Shown: in pieces, positions 22,440-34,618 of the stretch | Layout: each line of letters begins with the position of its first letter | How positions within the stretch are numbered: the stretch's first letter is position 1 | DNA from: Phyllostachys edulis | Taxonomy: Eukaryota > Streptophyta > Magnoliopsida > Poales > Poaceae | Reading direction: 5' to 3' | Assembly: GCA_036346405.1 (NCBI GenBank) | Contig: CM070561.1 | Span: forward strand, 28,614,215 to 28,678,214 | DNA length: 64,000 bases | Notes under the pieces: generated by a model | Databases searched by the model: none | What the model was told of the DNA's origin: nothing | The model's input: the letters and a program-made list of their open reading frames with translations, nothing else | Program-made: the position numbers and the translations under genes

Positions 22440-25378
22440 GGTTTGCCCGCCCCCCCACTCAAACGATTAAGTTTCTCCTACCCCGAGCCCGTCGCCTCCT
22501 CCCTTGAGCCCACCGCCTCCTCCATGTGCACGAGCCGCTGCCTCCCCAAACTCGGAGCCCCTCCACCCCCAAGCCCGGTGCGTCTCCTTCCTGAGCCTGC
22601 CTCCTCCCCTCCTCCTAGCATGCGTCACCTCCTCCTCGAGCCTGGTGCGCCTCCCAAGCACCACCAAGGTAAGCCGGCCACCCCCCAGCCATCCCATTTT
22701 TTTTTCATATCACCTTGCTTATGTGCTATGCTATTGGATATATTCAATCTGTGTGATTTGTATGTGCCTAGCACTAGGAGATATTGCAAAGTGATTTTTT
22801 GTGGGCTCGGTGAATTGCTCTATGATGAATTGATATCACAAATGCAATTGGATATGATATTATGTATAGATTGTGCTTTGAGCTGTTAGATTACCTGCTG
22901 TTATCTATTGTTTCGAGCAATTTATACATTATAATATACTTGCTGTCCTTTGAGCTTTTTCAGTCCAACTAATACTTGCTATCCTATAGAAGTTTCAGTC
23001 TTCTAGTTTGTTTTTCTATGATTATTTACAATCACTGGTCTACATAACTTCATAGGAAGTGAAATAATATGTCGAGCTCTTGTACTAAGCGCTGAATGCA
23101 GAATCTTCCCAGGGCTCATTTCAGGCAGTCAAGGAGAGAGATATACTCTCTACAGCCCTGGGAAACAAGGAGCACTCGGGTCGAACGAGAGGCCTTGGTC
23201 TTTATGTTCCATGGAAACATGGATTCTCAAAGGACTCCGAAGCGTATCGGAGTAGGAAGAGAGCCAAAGCCAAGCGTAATGCACGGCTACGAGAGGAGAT
23301 TCGTGAATCCCTTAGAGGGGAGATCACTGATGCCGTCGGAGATGAGATGTGATGGAAGATATAGAGCATTGAGGAAAGTATTAGGGGAAATTAGTTGCAA
23401 GCCCCCGCCGCTACTGTGCTAGCCAGCCCCCCATTCGCCGGAGTAGTTGTGCGTCCAACCCTACCTTAGAAAGCGACGATAGATTTCCTCTCGATGACAT
23501 CTTGGTAACAATTATTATCTCTGGAATGCTCAATCCATTGATAGGCTTGTTGGAGTAGCTAATTTTGTATCGTTATGTAGGTGGCTACGAAGTGCAAGCT
23601 CCAAGTGAGATGTGCCTCCATTGCCCTGGATGCTGCTTTGGGCCAGGTGTATCCATTCGGTGTTGGGGCCTTGGTGCACGGTGTAAATCTAGCGTCGGGT
23701 TTCACAAAAGTGAATGTGGACGGTGTTCATGCCAATTTCGAGGTCGTCCTGCTGCAGATGCCCCCAAACGACGAGGTCGTGACTGTAGGGCAAGCCATTG
23801 GAACATTCATCCAGTGGCCCAAGAGGGACATCTGCCTAGAGCTACTTACACCGGTGTCAACTTCACAGGAAAGTCATTCAATGGTGCCAAGTACACGAGA
23901 GCTACCTGCACCGGTGTCAACTTTATGGGAAAGTCCTGCAACGGTGCCAAGTCCATGGGAGGTATCTGCACTAGAGCTACCTACATTGATGCAGCAAGGG
24001 CCCAGTGTATCTGATGCATCTACACCTCGTGCCCGGTCGACTCCTGTGAAGTCGGCCTCTAAAAAGCGAGGCGGCAAGGGCAAATTGAAGAAGCCCGATG
24101 ATATCCCCTTCTTGCCGTTGGCCCAAAAATTCATGCTACGTGAGCCGTTGGTCGTCCCGGTAGAGCGCCTCCTAACCCTAGGATTGGATTGCCAGAGATT
24201 ACATGCATGGTACATGGAACAGTCCAACAAGATGGATGGACAACGACGCTCAGGTGTCGACATCAAGTTCTGGCCGCATCATCTTAACCACGAGGTTCAA
24301 GACCATGTCTTCATAGTGACCTTTGAGGACTTGGTCTTTCTCTTCAACCTCAACACCCTCGACGCCTCACTCATGCGATGCTGGACACTGTAAGTGTATA
24401 CAATCAAAGTCTATGTTCATGTAATACCGATAAATGTCATATATAACTCCTTACTTTTGTACATATATAGATACATGATTTCTGATGCTAGATCAAGGAA
24501 ATCACTGGTAAGTTTTCTCGACCCACACTTGGTCTCCATGCAAAGCATCCAGGAGGATGCATCCTTCGTCGAGGGTTACATAATGACATCATTGTTGGCT
24601 CACCGCAACAAGGAATTCATACTTTTGCCCTATAACCAGGGGTAAGTGCTGCACTAGTGGTTATACTTGTTGATTTGTACTTTATAAGCAACACAAACTC
24701 AGGTTTAGTGACCATGGCGACATACCTGTCTAGGTTCCACTGGATTCTAATTGTAATTATACCAAAATGGAACAAGGTAATATACCTTGATTCCCTAAAG
24801 AGGGCCAAACATGACTTCACAGTTGTCCGACAATTAATCGACGGGTAAACACATTTCCTCCATAGATAACTCTATTGTAGTCTTTCCTTCCTTTGCAATG
24901 GCTAAGGCTAAATTTTTGGAATCACGTGGAGTGGATTAGCGCGTGACGTTGCTCTTGGAGGAGATCCAAGGGAGGGATCAGCATACGCAACACGATCTAA
25001 ATTTCCTGGTATTCGCTAGTACACATTAATCCTATATAACACTTCGTAGTAATGCCTCTCAAACTAACCAATTCTATTTTTGCAGTGCCACCACCAGCCG
25101 CTAGGCAACACCTGTGGATACTATGTTTGCCACAACATGCAACTACTCCTAGGTTCTGCAATGACCAATGATCCTCAGGTTTGTCAATCTTGCAATAATT
25201 ATTTCATACTTATCAATTTATATATATGCACGACTTTAATCCTCCTAGCGACAGGTTGTGACCATCGCTACAACTATGTTGGAACTTGGAACGTGCCGAG
25301 CTCCAATACATTCAAGGACAGTTTGTGTCCTTCTTGTTGCGTGAGGTCATAAACCCATGTGGGGGGTTCACAATGTAG
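22440..25378 (+). pseudogene. TNPA-like / DUF8039 protein fused to Ulp1-type (C48) cysteine protease, outer CACTA
   Basis: After a GC-rich leader, a basic helical segment appears at about 23252 (KRAKAKRNARLREEIRESL) with a frame break after it. The exon from 23581 encodes a DUF8039-like domain (QVRCASIALDAALGQVYPFG, VVTVGQAIGTFIQWPK), a Pro/Ser/Thr-rich repeat linker, then a Ulp1-like catalytic region split by introns: ILLPYNQG (to 24642), HWILIVIIPKWNKVIYLDSL (about 24738-24797; catalytic His and Asp) and QPLGNTCGYYVCHNM (from about 25088; oxyanion Gln and nucleophile Cys). The last exon reads LQYIQGQFVSFLLREVINPC and stops at 25376-25378. All expected catalytic residues are visible. N-terminal damage makes me call it a pseudogene, but the protease part looks intact. 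Confidence 0.82.
23836..23990 (+). repeat. 60-bp in-frame coding repeat, ~2.5 copies
   Basis: CACCGGTGTCAAC recurs exactly 60 bp apart (23849 and 23909), followed by GGAAAGTC and GGTGCCAAGT at the same offsets. It encodes a 20-residue PVSTxxES..VPS repeat in the linker between the DUF8039-like and Ulp1 regions. Because the period is a multiple of three, the frame is kept. Confidence 0.9.
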
Positions 25379-25604
25379 ATTGAACTTGATTGTGATAAGA
25401 TTGAACTTAATGGTACATGTGTGTATTTGTTCATGAATGTTTTTTAGTTCATTTGAGTTAATTAATTTGTGAAATGGATGTGCTTGTTTCCGCAATGAAT
25501 GTGAATTGGATGTATACATGTACTTGTTGTGTTTCTGCTTGTTTTAGAGGGCATGGCTAGTATTTTCTGAGGCTAGCCAATAAACAGAAATAGATTTAGC
25601 AATA

Positions 25605-25860
25605 CAAAAAAATATCACAGACATTTCCTTAGGAAAAACCATCTGTGATACATCAGCTATCAAAGACGGTTTCATCTACAAAACGTCTGTGATAGTCAAT
25701 TATCATAGACAGTTCTAAGTTAATAACTGTTTGTGATAGTTTGCTTCACAGATGGTTCGAAAACCGTCTGTGATGACCTTATGTAATTACTGACCCATAA
25801 ACTTAGACAGCTCATGAAACCATCTGTGATGATGTTTTTGAACCATCTGTGATGACCTTT
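25605..25860. repeat. Right subterminal repeat array of outer CACTA
   Basis: Units such as TATCACAGAC..AACCATCTGTGATA, CAAAGACGGTT..AACGTCTGTGATA and CACAGATGGTT..AACCGTCTGTGATG alternate in orientation up to the terminal repeat at 25856-25872. Confidence 0.88.
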
Positions 25861-25872
25861 TCTGTAGTAGTG

Positions 25873-26509
25873 ACCCTCAATGATAGAAGAGAAATCTAAA
25901 AACTGACCAAGAGTACCTCCACTCGTGTAGTACGACTTAGACTCCTGGAATGTCACATCCATACTCATGAACAACCTTCTCTGAACTTGATTCCAGCATC
26001 TATAGCCGTTCTGACTTGATGAATACCCTGAGGATCAAGCTTGCCAACTGCTGGTCGGCGATCCTGTACAAAGAACACACAACCAAACACCTTGGGGGCA
26101 CCTTGAACTCCCGCTGACCCAAAAGAAGTTCAGCTGGAAACTTCATCCCAAGTATTCAAGATGACATGCAATTGATGAGATACGCTGTCATCATCACTAC
26201 CTCACTCCACAATCCCTTTGGCACATTCATCTGAAACATGAGTGAACGTCCTACCTCCAACAAATGTCGTTTCTTCCTTTCAACCGCTCCAATCTGAGGT
26301 GGGGTTCCTAGACAAGTAGTTTGATGAAGTATCACCTCCTCTGAGAGAGACATTGCAAACTTCTTGTTAACATACTCAGTTCCATTGTCTGTTCGAAGAA
26401 TCCGAACATTTGCACCAAATTGAGTAGCAACCAGCCTATCGAAGTCTTGAAAACACCGAAGGATCTCGCTCTTGTGCTTCATCATATAAATCAAAGTCAT
26501 ATGAGTATA
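25873..26509 (-). pseudogene. Ty1-copia polyprotein, piece 3: integrase core and C-terminus
   Basis: Minus-strand reading from 26509 gives MTLIYMMKHKSEILRCFQDF, the catalytic-domain motif ILRTDNGTEYVNKKF, then GTPPQIGAVERKKRHLLEVG (N-to-I and frame-near changes from the usual PPQNGVAERKNRHLLEVAR) and MFQMNVPKGLWSEVVMMTAY. Lower down, MDVTFQESKSYYTSGG precedes the linker cut by the outer CACTA at 25873. The piece follows the one ending at 43912: one TATAC (minus-strand TSD) joins them in frame. The conserved D of RTDNG and E of AVERK are seen. Confidence 0.93.
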
Positions 26510-27080
26510 TGTAATGTCCCAAAATTTGAGCTTTCAAAAATCTTTTATGTAGATTAGGCCCCTGAAAAACTTCACCAATTTTCCTTGATTTAATAAAGCT
26601 TAATTGGGCATTTTTGAAATTAAAACTATTTAATGTGATTAATGTAAACTTCAATTAAAATAAAACAGTGTTGGCTGGATTCCTTGTGTTCCAAGGAATT
26701 TTCCTAAATTTTCTTGGATTTGTTCGAGTTTATTTGGTATTTATTTTGCCTCATTTGAATTTTTAGCATTTTATTTAATTCAAAAATCCTCTCTTAATTC
26801 CTTTTTCTCTTTGGGCCGAATTGGCTTGGCCCATCTCTTTCCTCTCTTTCTCTCTCTCCGCCAGCCCATCTCCTTTCCACCTTAACTTGATTGACCCCAC
26901 CTTGCTGCCCCACTGTCACCACTACAGCAGGTGCGCTTGTCGCGCTAGCTCCACTGTCGATCGCTCCTTTCACTGGACCACTTTGGCAACATCGCCATAT
27001 AGTTGTGCATGTCTGGGACGGACTCCATCTCCTCGCTGTCGTCGGTGTTTGTGTCCCGCACGCCGTTGTTTCCCCCGCGC

Positions 27081-27088
27081 TATAAATA
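27081..27088 (+). promoter_or_regulatory. TATA box of family T LTR
   Basis: TATAAATA preceded by CCCCGCGC and followed by a C/A-rich leader is a good core promoter for the LTR transcript, with initiation expected about 30 bp downstream. Confidence 0.55.
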
Positions 27089-28302
27089 CCACCACCCTAT
27101 GCACATCCGTGTCCCCCGTGACCCGCTGCCCTAGCTACCGTCGCCCCAATCTTCTTCTCTAGAGCCGGTGCCGCCCTTGCCGCACCCGATCTCCACCACC
27201 GCCGCTCCTCTTGTCAAGCCCTCTCACCACAGGTTCTGCCTCAACATCCTCCTCCGCATGCCGCCAACCATTGGAGTCCCGAAGCTCCGGATTGCTGGTG
27301 CCATCTTCATCTTTCCCGTCTCTGACCATGCTAGTGGTGGCCGACACCTTGCCTATGCATTCCTCATCGTGTTAGTGAGTCTCCCACGAATTATTATATG
27401 TCATCTCGTGTTCTACCCTCTTATCTATCTTCCCCTCTTGTGATTTCTTGTTTCGTTCACCGTGCGTAGAGATCTCGTCCATCTTCTCCATTTTTGGTTG
27501 CCGCCCTTCATCACCCGATTCTATCGCCGCCGCTTAGAACCAACCTCCATCGTCTCCAACTTAACATTCACCGCACTGCATTCTACCCGATGCTTCCCTT
27601 CCCTTCGCCGGAGCTTAATCGGAACCACCTCGCCACCTTAGAGCGGATTCGTGCCACAGCTTTTCTCCTCGCCGTCGATGACTGCCGCTGAGCCTCACCG
27701 CCGCGCCCGTGTCATCACCTTCATCGTGTCCTCCTCTCTCCATTTCACTCCTCCACAGCCTTTGCTTGTAGCCCTTTGTCGTGACAAGCCGTCGAACCTG
27801 AGTGCCGGCCCGCGTCGCCACCTTGTCATTTGCCACATCATCATCACCCACCCCAACCACGTCTCTGCCACCTTGTGCCCCCTCACCACCATCCTAGTCA
27901 ACGCACATTGGGAAAACCATATCCATCTCCCTTTCTTTCTCTGATGTGCGGGTCCCACACTTCATCCACTCTCCTAAACCCTAGATTCAATTATCTCTCA
28001 CTTACATGCGGACCCTGCTTGTAAGGTCAATCGTGGTGAAACCTCTCCCCGTGAGCTTGGTCCACCGTGGACTAGCCCCTCTCCATGGACATGGTCCATA
28101 GACCAACCCACTTGTCATCCTCTCAGCCTTTTTCCAAAAATCAAGAAATTCCACTGGGTCCCACATGTCATTCTCTCACCAATTTCCAAAATTCCCAAAT
28201 TAAATATTCTAGGAATATTATTTCGGCGCTACCTATCAGTCTCACACATTCTCTCTCCCTTTTCCTTTTTCAGCATTTTCTTTTCCAATCAACTTCCGAG
28301 AA

Positions 28303-30752
28303 TGTAATACCCTAAAAATTAATTCGGGAAAGAATAAATAAATCGGGAGAGAATAATTAAATCGGGAGAATGTTTCTTTTAGCAAAGCGATTGAATAGGA
28401 GAAAGAGGGGTTTTAATGTAATACTCCGATTTATTCTCTGAAAGAAAGCGTTCAAAAAGAAATTAGACATAAAAAGGGGTTTCTGCAGTTTTTCGGCAAC
28501 TGGGCCTCGGGCCTTGGCCGAGGAGGCCCATGAGGGGCCGACCACCAATAAAGGAGAAACCCTAGTGCTACAGTACCGCGGCCCCTGGTACTGTAGCGCC
28601 GCACTGTAACACCCCTACTGCTATGCCAAGAGGAGAAAGGATGGAGAGGAAGGAAGAAGGAGCGCCGGAATTGGCCAATCAAGGAGAAAGCAAGGGAAAA
28701 GAGAAGGAGAGGATCCTCGTGCGGCGCTGGTGTGGGTGTTAAGTCAACGATTCATCAAGGGTAACACCGATCTCCGATAGTTTAGAGGTTTAATTGGTTG
28801 TTTAATCAATGCCGGGTAATAGATTCAATTCTGTCCAGATTCTTGGACGTAGGTTTTCGTGTATGTAGAGGCAGAATCTGGGGATGACTTATCTTAGAAA
28901 GTTGGGTGACGTCCTTAGCTTTACGTGGCCACCAAGAACACCCAAATCCGATTAACGGTCAGCAAGTTATGAATTTTTAGTGTCGCTGTCCTGCTAGTCT
29001 GTCAGATTTCTGACAGGTTGTAAAAAACTGGGTTAAGACATTAGTTAAAGACAGAATCGGAGGATCTCTATATAACGAAAAATGTAGATAATTTCCATAC
29101 CTTTCCGGAAAGCTAAATAACGCAAGATTTGGATACTCGTAGCAAAAGTTATGGTGGTTTTAGTGTACTGTTTAGAGAACCTGACGTGAAAATTGATATT
29201 CTGTAGATTGGCTTGGTAGGGGTAGTAAATTGCAGAATCAGAAGGGCTCCCCAACTAGGTTTATTTAGGTAATTTAATTACCTTTCCAGAAAGTCTTAAA
29301 ACACCTTATTTACACCCCGGTAATAAAAGTTATGATTTTTAGAAGTTGACTGTCCACAGAGGGACAGATCGATCGTTAAGTGGGGCGTTAGGAAGGCGCT
29401 TGAGAGTTTGGTCTTTTCGTTTGAGCTACTAATTATGTCCTGGGTCCAGTATGGTTGTCTTAGCTTGGTTCATAATTATTATTCAGGTGGTGGGCGGTGC
29501 GGGGCAGCACCTCTGCGCATCCCTCATTCTCTCGCGGTTAAGGCAAGTATAATGATGGATATAATAGATATTATTGAATGACAATGTTTGATATATATTA
29601 TGAGTACTTGTGTGTTCATGTTTGTGATGATGGCATAATTGGTAATGTTCATGGTTACGGAGATATGAATTACGTGTTATTCATGGTTGTTTGAAAGATT
29701 TGAAGTATAAGATTATGAGCTTTTATAGTATGAATGAGTTATTCATATGCAATGTTGTTGTGGATGTATGTGTGCATTACTTTGAGAATTCATACATATG
29801 CATCATGTTGGCTTAGTGAAGTCTTGGTCATGTGATGACCAAGCAACTCTTGAGGTCCCCGTCATGTTGATGGCGGGCTAAAGGTCCCCATGCTTGAAGA
29901 GCATGGGCTTAAATCCCCATACATGCGGAGTATGGGCATTGGTCCCTGTGCGGAGGGTGCAGGCATGGGTGTGCATCGACGGATGCACACTTTGCATTAC
30001 TGATAAAATGCACAAAGGAAAGTTAAGAAAAGGACTTGTTGAGCATATTGCATAGCATATGTATGTAAAGCGTTTGATTTGTGGATTTGTGAAGTATAGT
30101 TGATGGGTTACATGCTTGTATGTTGTTGATGCCATTTAATTATACTTCTGAGTCTGTGGACTCACCCTTGTTTTGTTGTGTTTTTAGGTACAATGGCAAA
30201 AGCGGCATGCATGGGAGGGAGTAGTATCTTGGATTGCACGCACTACCATTCACTCTAATGAAATAAATTCATGTAGTTCATACTCTATGAATAAGTACTC
30301 TGTTGAGGTTCATTTATAGATTTGGCTGAGTGTTTTGGATTATCTGAAATGTTGGGATTAGCAAGTTTGGATTATGCTTAATATTGTTTTATCGAGAATA
30401 GACTAGATTACGATTGGATGAGAGTGGTTGATGAATTATTGGTGAACTGTAATTAATAACTCAAGATGGGAAGGAAGGATACCTTCTCCATGTTTACATT
30501 GATTTATTATTGTTTGTGAATCTAGATTAATGATGAACCGTAACAAATAAGGAATAAATGGTGAAGGAAGGATACCTTCTCCATATTTTGGATGTTAAAG
30601 TATTGTTTTGATATATGCATCTGTTGGGACCTCCGGTATACCTTGTTAAACAAAGGAGGTTACTGCCGGAATTTTGTAAGAATGCTTTGGTTTTAATTAT
30701 TACAATGTCGGTTTAGTAGCATTCGGGCTCATTGTTGAGTTGGGGTGTTACA
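28303..30752 (+). repeat. 5' LTR of element A
   Basis: 2450 bp, TGTAATACCC to GTGTTACA. It contains a perfect inverted pair CTACAGTACC / GGTACTGTAG (28568-28577, 28587-28596) and a hairpin array (29823-29990). Confidence 0.97.
29823..29990 (+). other. Hairpin array in 5' LTR of element A
   Basis: Successive stem-loops: CTTGGTCAT/ATGACCAAG (29823-29843), CCCGTCAT/ATGGCGGG (29858-29877), CCCATGCT/AGCATGGG (29886-29906), CCCATAC/GTATGGG (29915-29935), CCTGTGC/GTGCAGG with two G.U pairs (about 29945-29963) and GTGTGCATC/GATGCACAC (29969-29990). Several are introduced by GGTCCC or ATCCCC. Stems differ in sequence but keep pairing. A diverged relative at 58846-59120 has the same array with a compensating change. 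Confidence 0.75.
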
Positions 30753-30754
30753 GT

Positions 30755-30766
30755 TGGTATCGAGCG
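30755..30766 (+). other. Primer-binding site (initiator Met tRNA) of element A
   Basis: TGGTATCGAGCG lies two bases after the 5' LTR. It matches the usual plant PBS TGGTATCAGAGC except for one missing A. Confidence 0.8.
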
Positions 30767-33700
30767 AAATTTGTAGGTCCGTGGTATTTAAATTATTAAT
30801 TTTGACACACTATGCCTGATAGATGGGTTGGGTTTTTGCATTGCATATACGCTTAGATTGAGTAAATAGTTACTTTTGTGCTACTGAGTTGCTAGTTGAT
30901 CATTGTGCTTATTGTATGATATAATCTTATATACTTATAATTGATTATATTAGTTATATATTATGATAGTTGATGTCGAGAGGTTGAGGTCGTGGTTGTG
31001 GTACAGGCTTTGCAGTTACACCACTTGTTCATAATAAGAGAATAGTGAAGTGGTTACCTCGGATATCTTAATACAGTAGCGATAGTGAGTACCTTTACTC
31101 AATGTGTCTCTTTTGGGTATTTTGAGTGTTGAAGATTAATGGTTCTTCCTAATGAAAGAAGTTGTTAAACCCTTTAGCGGTGTTTTGTCATAATAAGATG
31201 AGAGGTTATAATCAAAGCACTTAATGAATATGATATGGATTATAAAGATTGGGTTGCGATGTGTGCATGATCGATCTTAGCTAAGATCCTTGAAAGAAAA
31301 GTTGAATAAGTTGAGGTTGTCCTCTAGTAGTTCTTGATGAGTTTGTGACTATGAGTATAACTATATTTAGTCGGAATCAATAGAGTTATTAAGAAGTGTG
31401 GAACATTAATGAAATGATTGATCAATAGAACTGTTTAGTTTGCTAAACTTATTGGATTATTTGGTCTCAATGGATTAATCTAAGCGTGCAACAAGAGAAA
31501 AACAAGGAGGTGTTATTTGTGGTCTTAGTAGATAACAATATGGGGTTTTCTTTAATTGACTATTTGATGATCTTATTTATGCTCGTGGGAATACAAATAG
31601 AGGAATGACCATCGATTAGTCCATAATTGAATAATCATCAATGGGTTATGATAACCTCCAGTTAGAATTAGAGTGTACTAAATTAGTGTGAGTGTTCCTA
31701 ATAAGTGAAAGGTTGAAAGTCAAAAGTGATTTACTTATGTGTGTTTCATGGGGATGACTGTGTTTGCATGATGGTGAATTTGTGGGATAATAGTATGTGT
31801 TTGATGAGAGGACTTTGGAATAACCTCTTAAATTATGTAGTAGGTCTCCTCTAAGATAAAGTGGTTGTTGCAATGAGATTGTAAGAATTTGGTATACTCT
31901 CAATTGAGGATGATATGATAAAGTGGTATGTAATACTTTGGTAAGCCGTTAGGAGCTTTATAAGGGAAGAGTTGACAATAACGAATCTTGTTAAGAGTGA
32001 ATTATTCTTGATATTAGTAAGATTGTCGATATGAGAATGTGGCGCATGGGAGTGGTAATGATTCTTCTAGAGAGGAAGTAAGTTGATTGCTTTTCGTATC
32101 TGGATTAAATGAAATGTTTGGAGTTTTGCATACGTGCTCTTTTGGGAGATCATGATTTATGTAGTAGATGAGATTAGTTGAGCAATGTGGCGTATGGAAA
32201 GTTTACATTTGGGTTCTAAGTGATTAATTTGATTTGGTTTTAAAGGCATTTCTTGCATAGGATTGCAAGTAATGTTGTAATCAAATAAAATTGCTTTCTT
32301 TGTTAACGGAAAATGTGTGCCCTAAGTATTTGAGGTTGGAGTTAAAATTGTAATCTGCAACTTTTACATTGTTACAACTTAAGAGTTTCTTGGGTTTCCA
32401 TAGCAATGTTTTATTTCGATTTATGGGGATTTGGAAGTTCATACGGTGGGACATGTGCCCTCATCTGCGGACTCATATTTTGTTTTTGTTTTCGAGATCA
32501 TTAATATTTGATTGTTTCTCTTGGTCTCGTACTCACTCCGAGGAGCAACGTTTTCTTGTGCGTTGAAACTTGTATTTGTTTGTTTCTTCCTTTTGAGAAA
32601 GGAATTAACCAACTTGTGTTGCCAAAGTCTTATAAAGTGTAGGCGTCATTGGTTGGTGGTGGACAAGTATATGATAGTGGTGAAATCTTGGGAACCAAAC
32701 TATTTGAAGAAGCGATAGATAGTGATTCGGTTTTGACCTATAACACGGAGAGGGTTCTAACTAAATGGATTGTTTGTCGATGAAATACAATTGATTAGTG
32801 TTACAACTAGTGGAACGTATGGCAAATTATGATCCAATACCCTTTGTTTGAATCTTGGTCAATCAGTTAGGGTATTGCGAATGTGTATATTGTGGTTGTG
32901 TACTGAATTGGATTGGTGTGGATTAGAGGAGGTCCAAGATTGGTAAAATAAATCGCCTTGGGGCGGCTACTTGATGAGTGAGGAATGTTGACATTAATAA
33001 CTGAGGTTATTGTCGGGCTGTGTGAAATTTTAGTCATCAGATCTGAGGGTTACCGATCAAGTATACCGGAAGTTCAGTGTGGAATTCTTAAAGGTGGAAT
33101 TCGGGTTTGGCATTTTTATGCTAGCATCTTAGTTTCCCATTATTAGGTTCCAAGAGTTATGGTGATCTTTGATAGGATCTTTTGGATGCAATAAATGAGG
33201 GTGTATGCGGTGAATTTCAAGTTGATTATCCTTAAAAGATTGAGGTGATGTGATTGTAGCTGAAATCTATATTGAGGTGTGTTGGGAATTATTATTTGTC
33301 AAGGTAATTCCTTTGGTAGAAGGTGATCACAGTATGTTATTGTGGGTTGGAAGAGTCTCTCTTAGAGATGTGAATTCGTGTTCGGTTTGAGCATAGATTT
33401 GAGGCTTGCCAAATTAAAAGAAATGAATTAGTGTGTTATCGATGATTTGGAATCTCATGATGTAAGAAAGTTGAATTCTTAAAAGAAAGTTTGAAAACAA
33501 AAAAAGGATTGTACTCTCGGATGATGAAATATTCTCCTGGTTTTTATTTGAGCCTTGTCTCTATGCGGATGCCAATTATAAATTGAGTTGATTCATCTTG
33601 GTATCGTGGTCTTTTCGGTTAAGACAAAGAAAAGAAATGGTTGTTCTTCGATTGATGATCATTTTGGAATTGGCGATTAAGAGAATGAGTTAGTGTGATG

Positions 33701-34603
33701 ATTTGGAAGCCCATGATTTGGGAAAGGATTTATTTCTTAAAGAACTTACGAAAAAAAAATTCTCGAGTATAGAAGTGCTCAATTGGTTCTTGTATGAGTT
33801 GGCTTTTTATGATGGATATCATGTACAATATGATCGACTTTATGATCGGCAAGGTGGTTCTTTCGATTCAGGAGTTAAAATGAAGTAGTTGATTTGAGCA
33901 CTCGAGTGATTTCTTTTGGCTTATGTGGAGTTTAATTGCAAACTGTCTAGTTGGATTGTGAAAAGGTTTTCATGGGGAATCTTGATTTTGGATTTGAGTG
34001 GTTTGAGGAAGTTGGAATTGCATTGTGAATCCTTTGATTTTAGTTGAATCTGATTTTTAGAGTCGATTAAAATAAGTTGTATTGCTGGCGTCCTCGCTTG
34101 AAGACCCTCCTAGTTAGGATGAAGAGATCGTTGAAGATAGAATGGCGTTCCATATGCTTATGCACAAATTACGTGGTTTGGTACCAAAGGAAGGATATCC
34201 CAAGGTACATTGGTTTGTTCTGGAAGTTGTGGGAAGTTTGAAGTTGGCAAAAGCGTTAGGACCGTATTGAGTCCATCTTGTGAGTACACATCGTCTTGTT
34301 TGTTCCAGTCTTGAGTGAGTACGAGAGAGGTCGAAGTTTGAAGTTTCAAGAGGCCGTGACCTTTGAGTAGCATCATGCGTTGTTAGAGAGGTCGAGAGCG
34401 AGTCTTTGAGGCACAAGTCGTTGGTTTGTGTCAAGGTGCCTTTGTCCCATTAGTCCGATAGAGAGGCGACTTGGGAATTGGAGTCTACGCATCTTGAGCA
34501 TTATCCAAAGTTATTCGGCTGACTACATAGTAATGTTAGTAAATCTTTTAGCTGTGGTTATTCTTTGGTGTTGAGGTTGAATAGAATTGGGGTCGAATTC
34601 TGT
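30767..34603 (+). other. Internal region of element A, noncoding
   Basis: About 3.8 kb of AT-rich sequence. The longest ORF is 106 codons (minus strand, 34114-34434). No gag, protease, integrase, RT or RNase H motif was seen on either strand. This is the hallmark of a large retrotransposon derivative (LARD). I see no captured gene in it. Confidence 0.75.
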
Positions 34604-34618
34604 TTAAGGAGGGTAGAA
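34604..34618 (+). other. Polypurine tract of element A
   Basis: TTAAGGAGGGTAGAA abuts the 3' LTR, a normal plus-strand priming site. Confidence 0.8.

Larger units (their letters stand above)
2621..25872 (+). mobile_element. Outer CACTA (En/Spm) DNA transposon, disrupted by an inner CACTA
   Basis: The right end is CACTACTACAGAAAAGG (reverse complement of 25856-25872). The left end at 2621 is a decayed CCTACCACAAAAAGG that has lost the A of CACTA. The flanking trinucleotide ACC is present at 2618-2620 and 25873-25875, the 3-bp TSD expected of CACTA elements. Removing the element and one ACC restores the Copia minus-strand reading frame. Both ends carry arrays of CACAGACGGTT-type subterminal repeats. 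The element encodes, on the plus strand, a TNPD relic and a TNPA/Ulp1 gene. Without the inner CACTA (3269-18696 plus TSD) it would be about 7.8 kb. Confidence 0.93.

Noticed and set aside
26821..27958. Overlapping ORFs (62-113 codons) on both strands
   Set aside because: They lie in the GC-rich leader of the family T solo LTR, where stop codons are rare. No homology recognised.
34114..34434. 106-codon minus-strand ORF in element A internal region
   Set aside because: No similarity to any retroelement protein, and overlapping frames are equally open. Probably chance.
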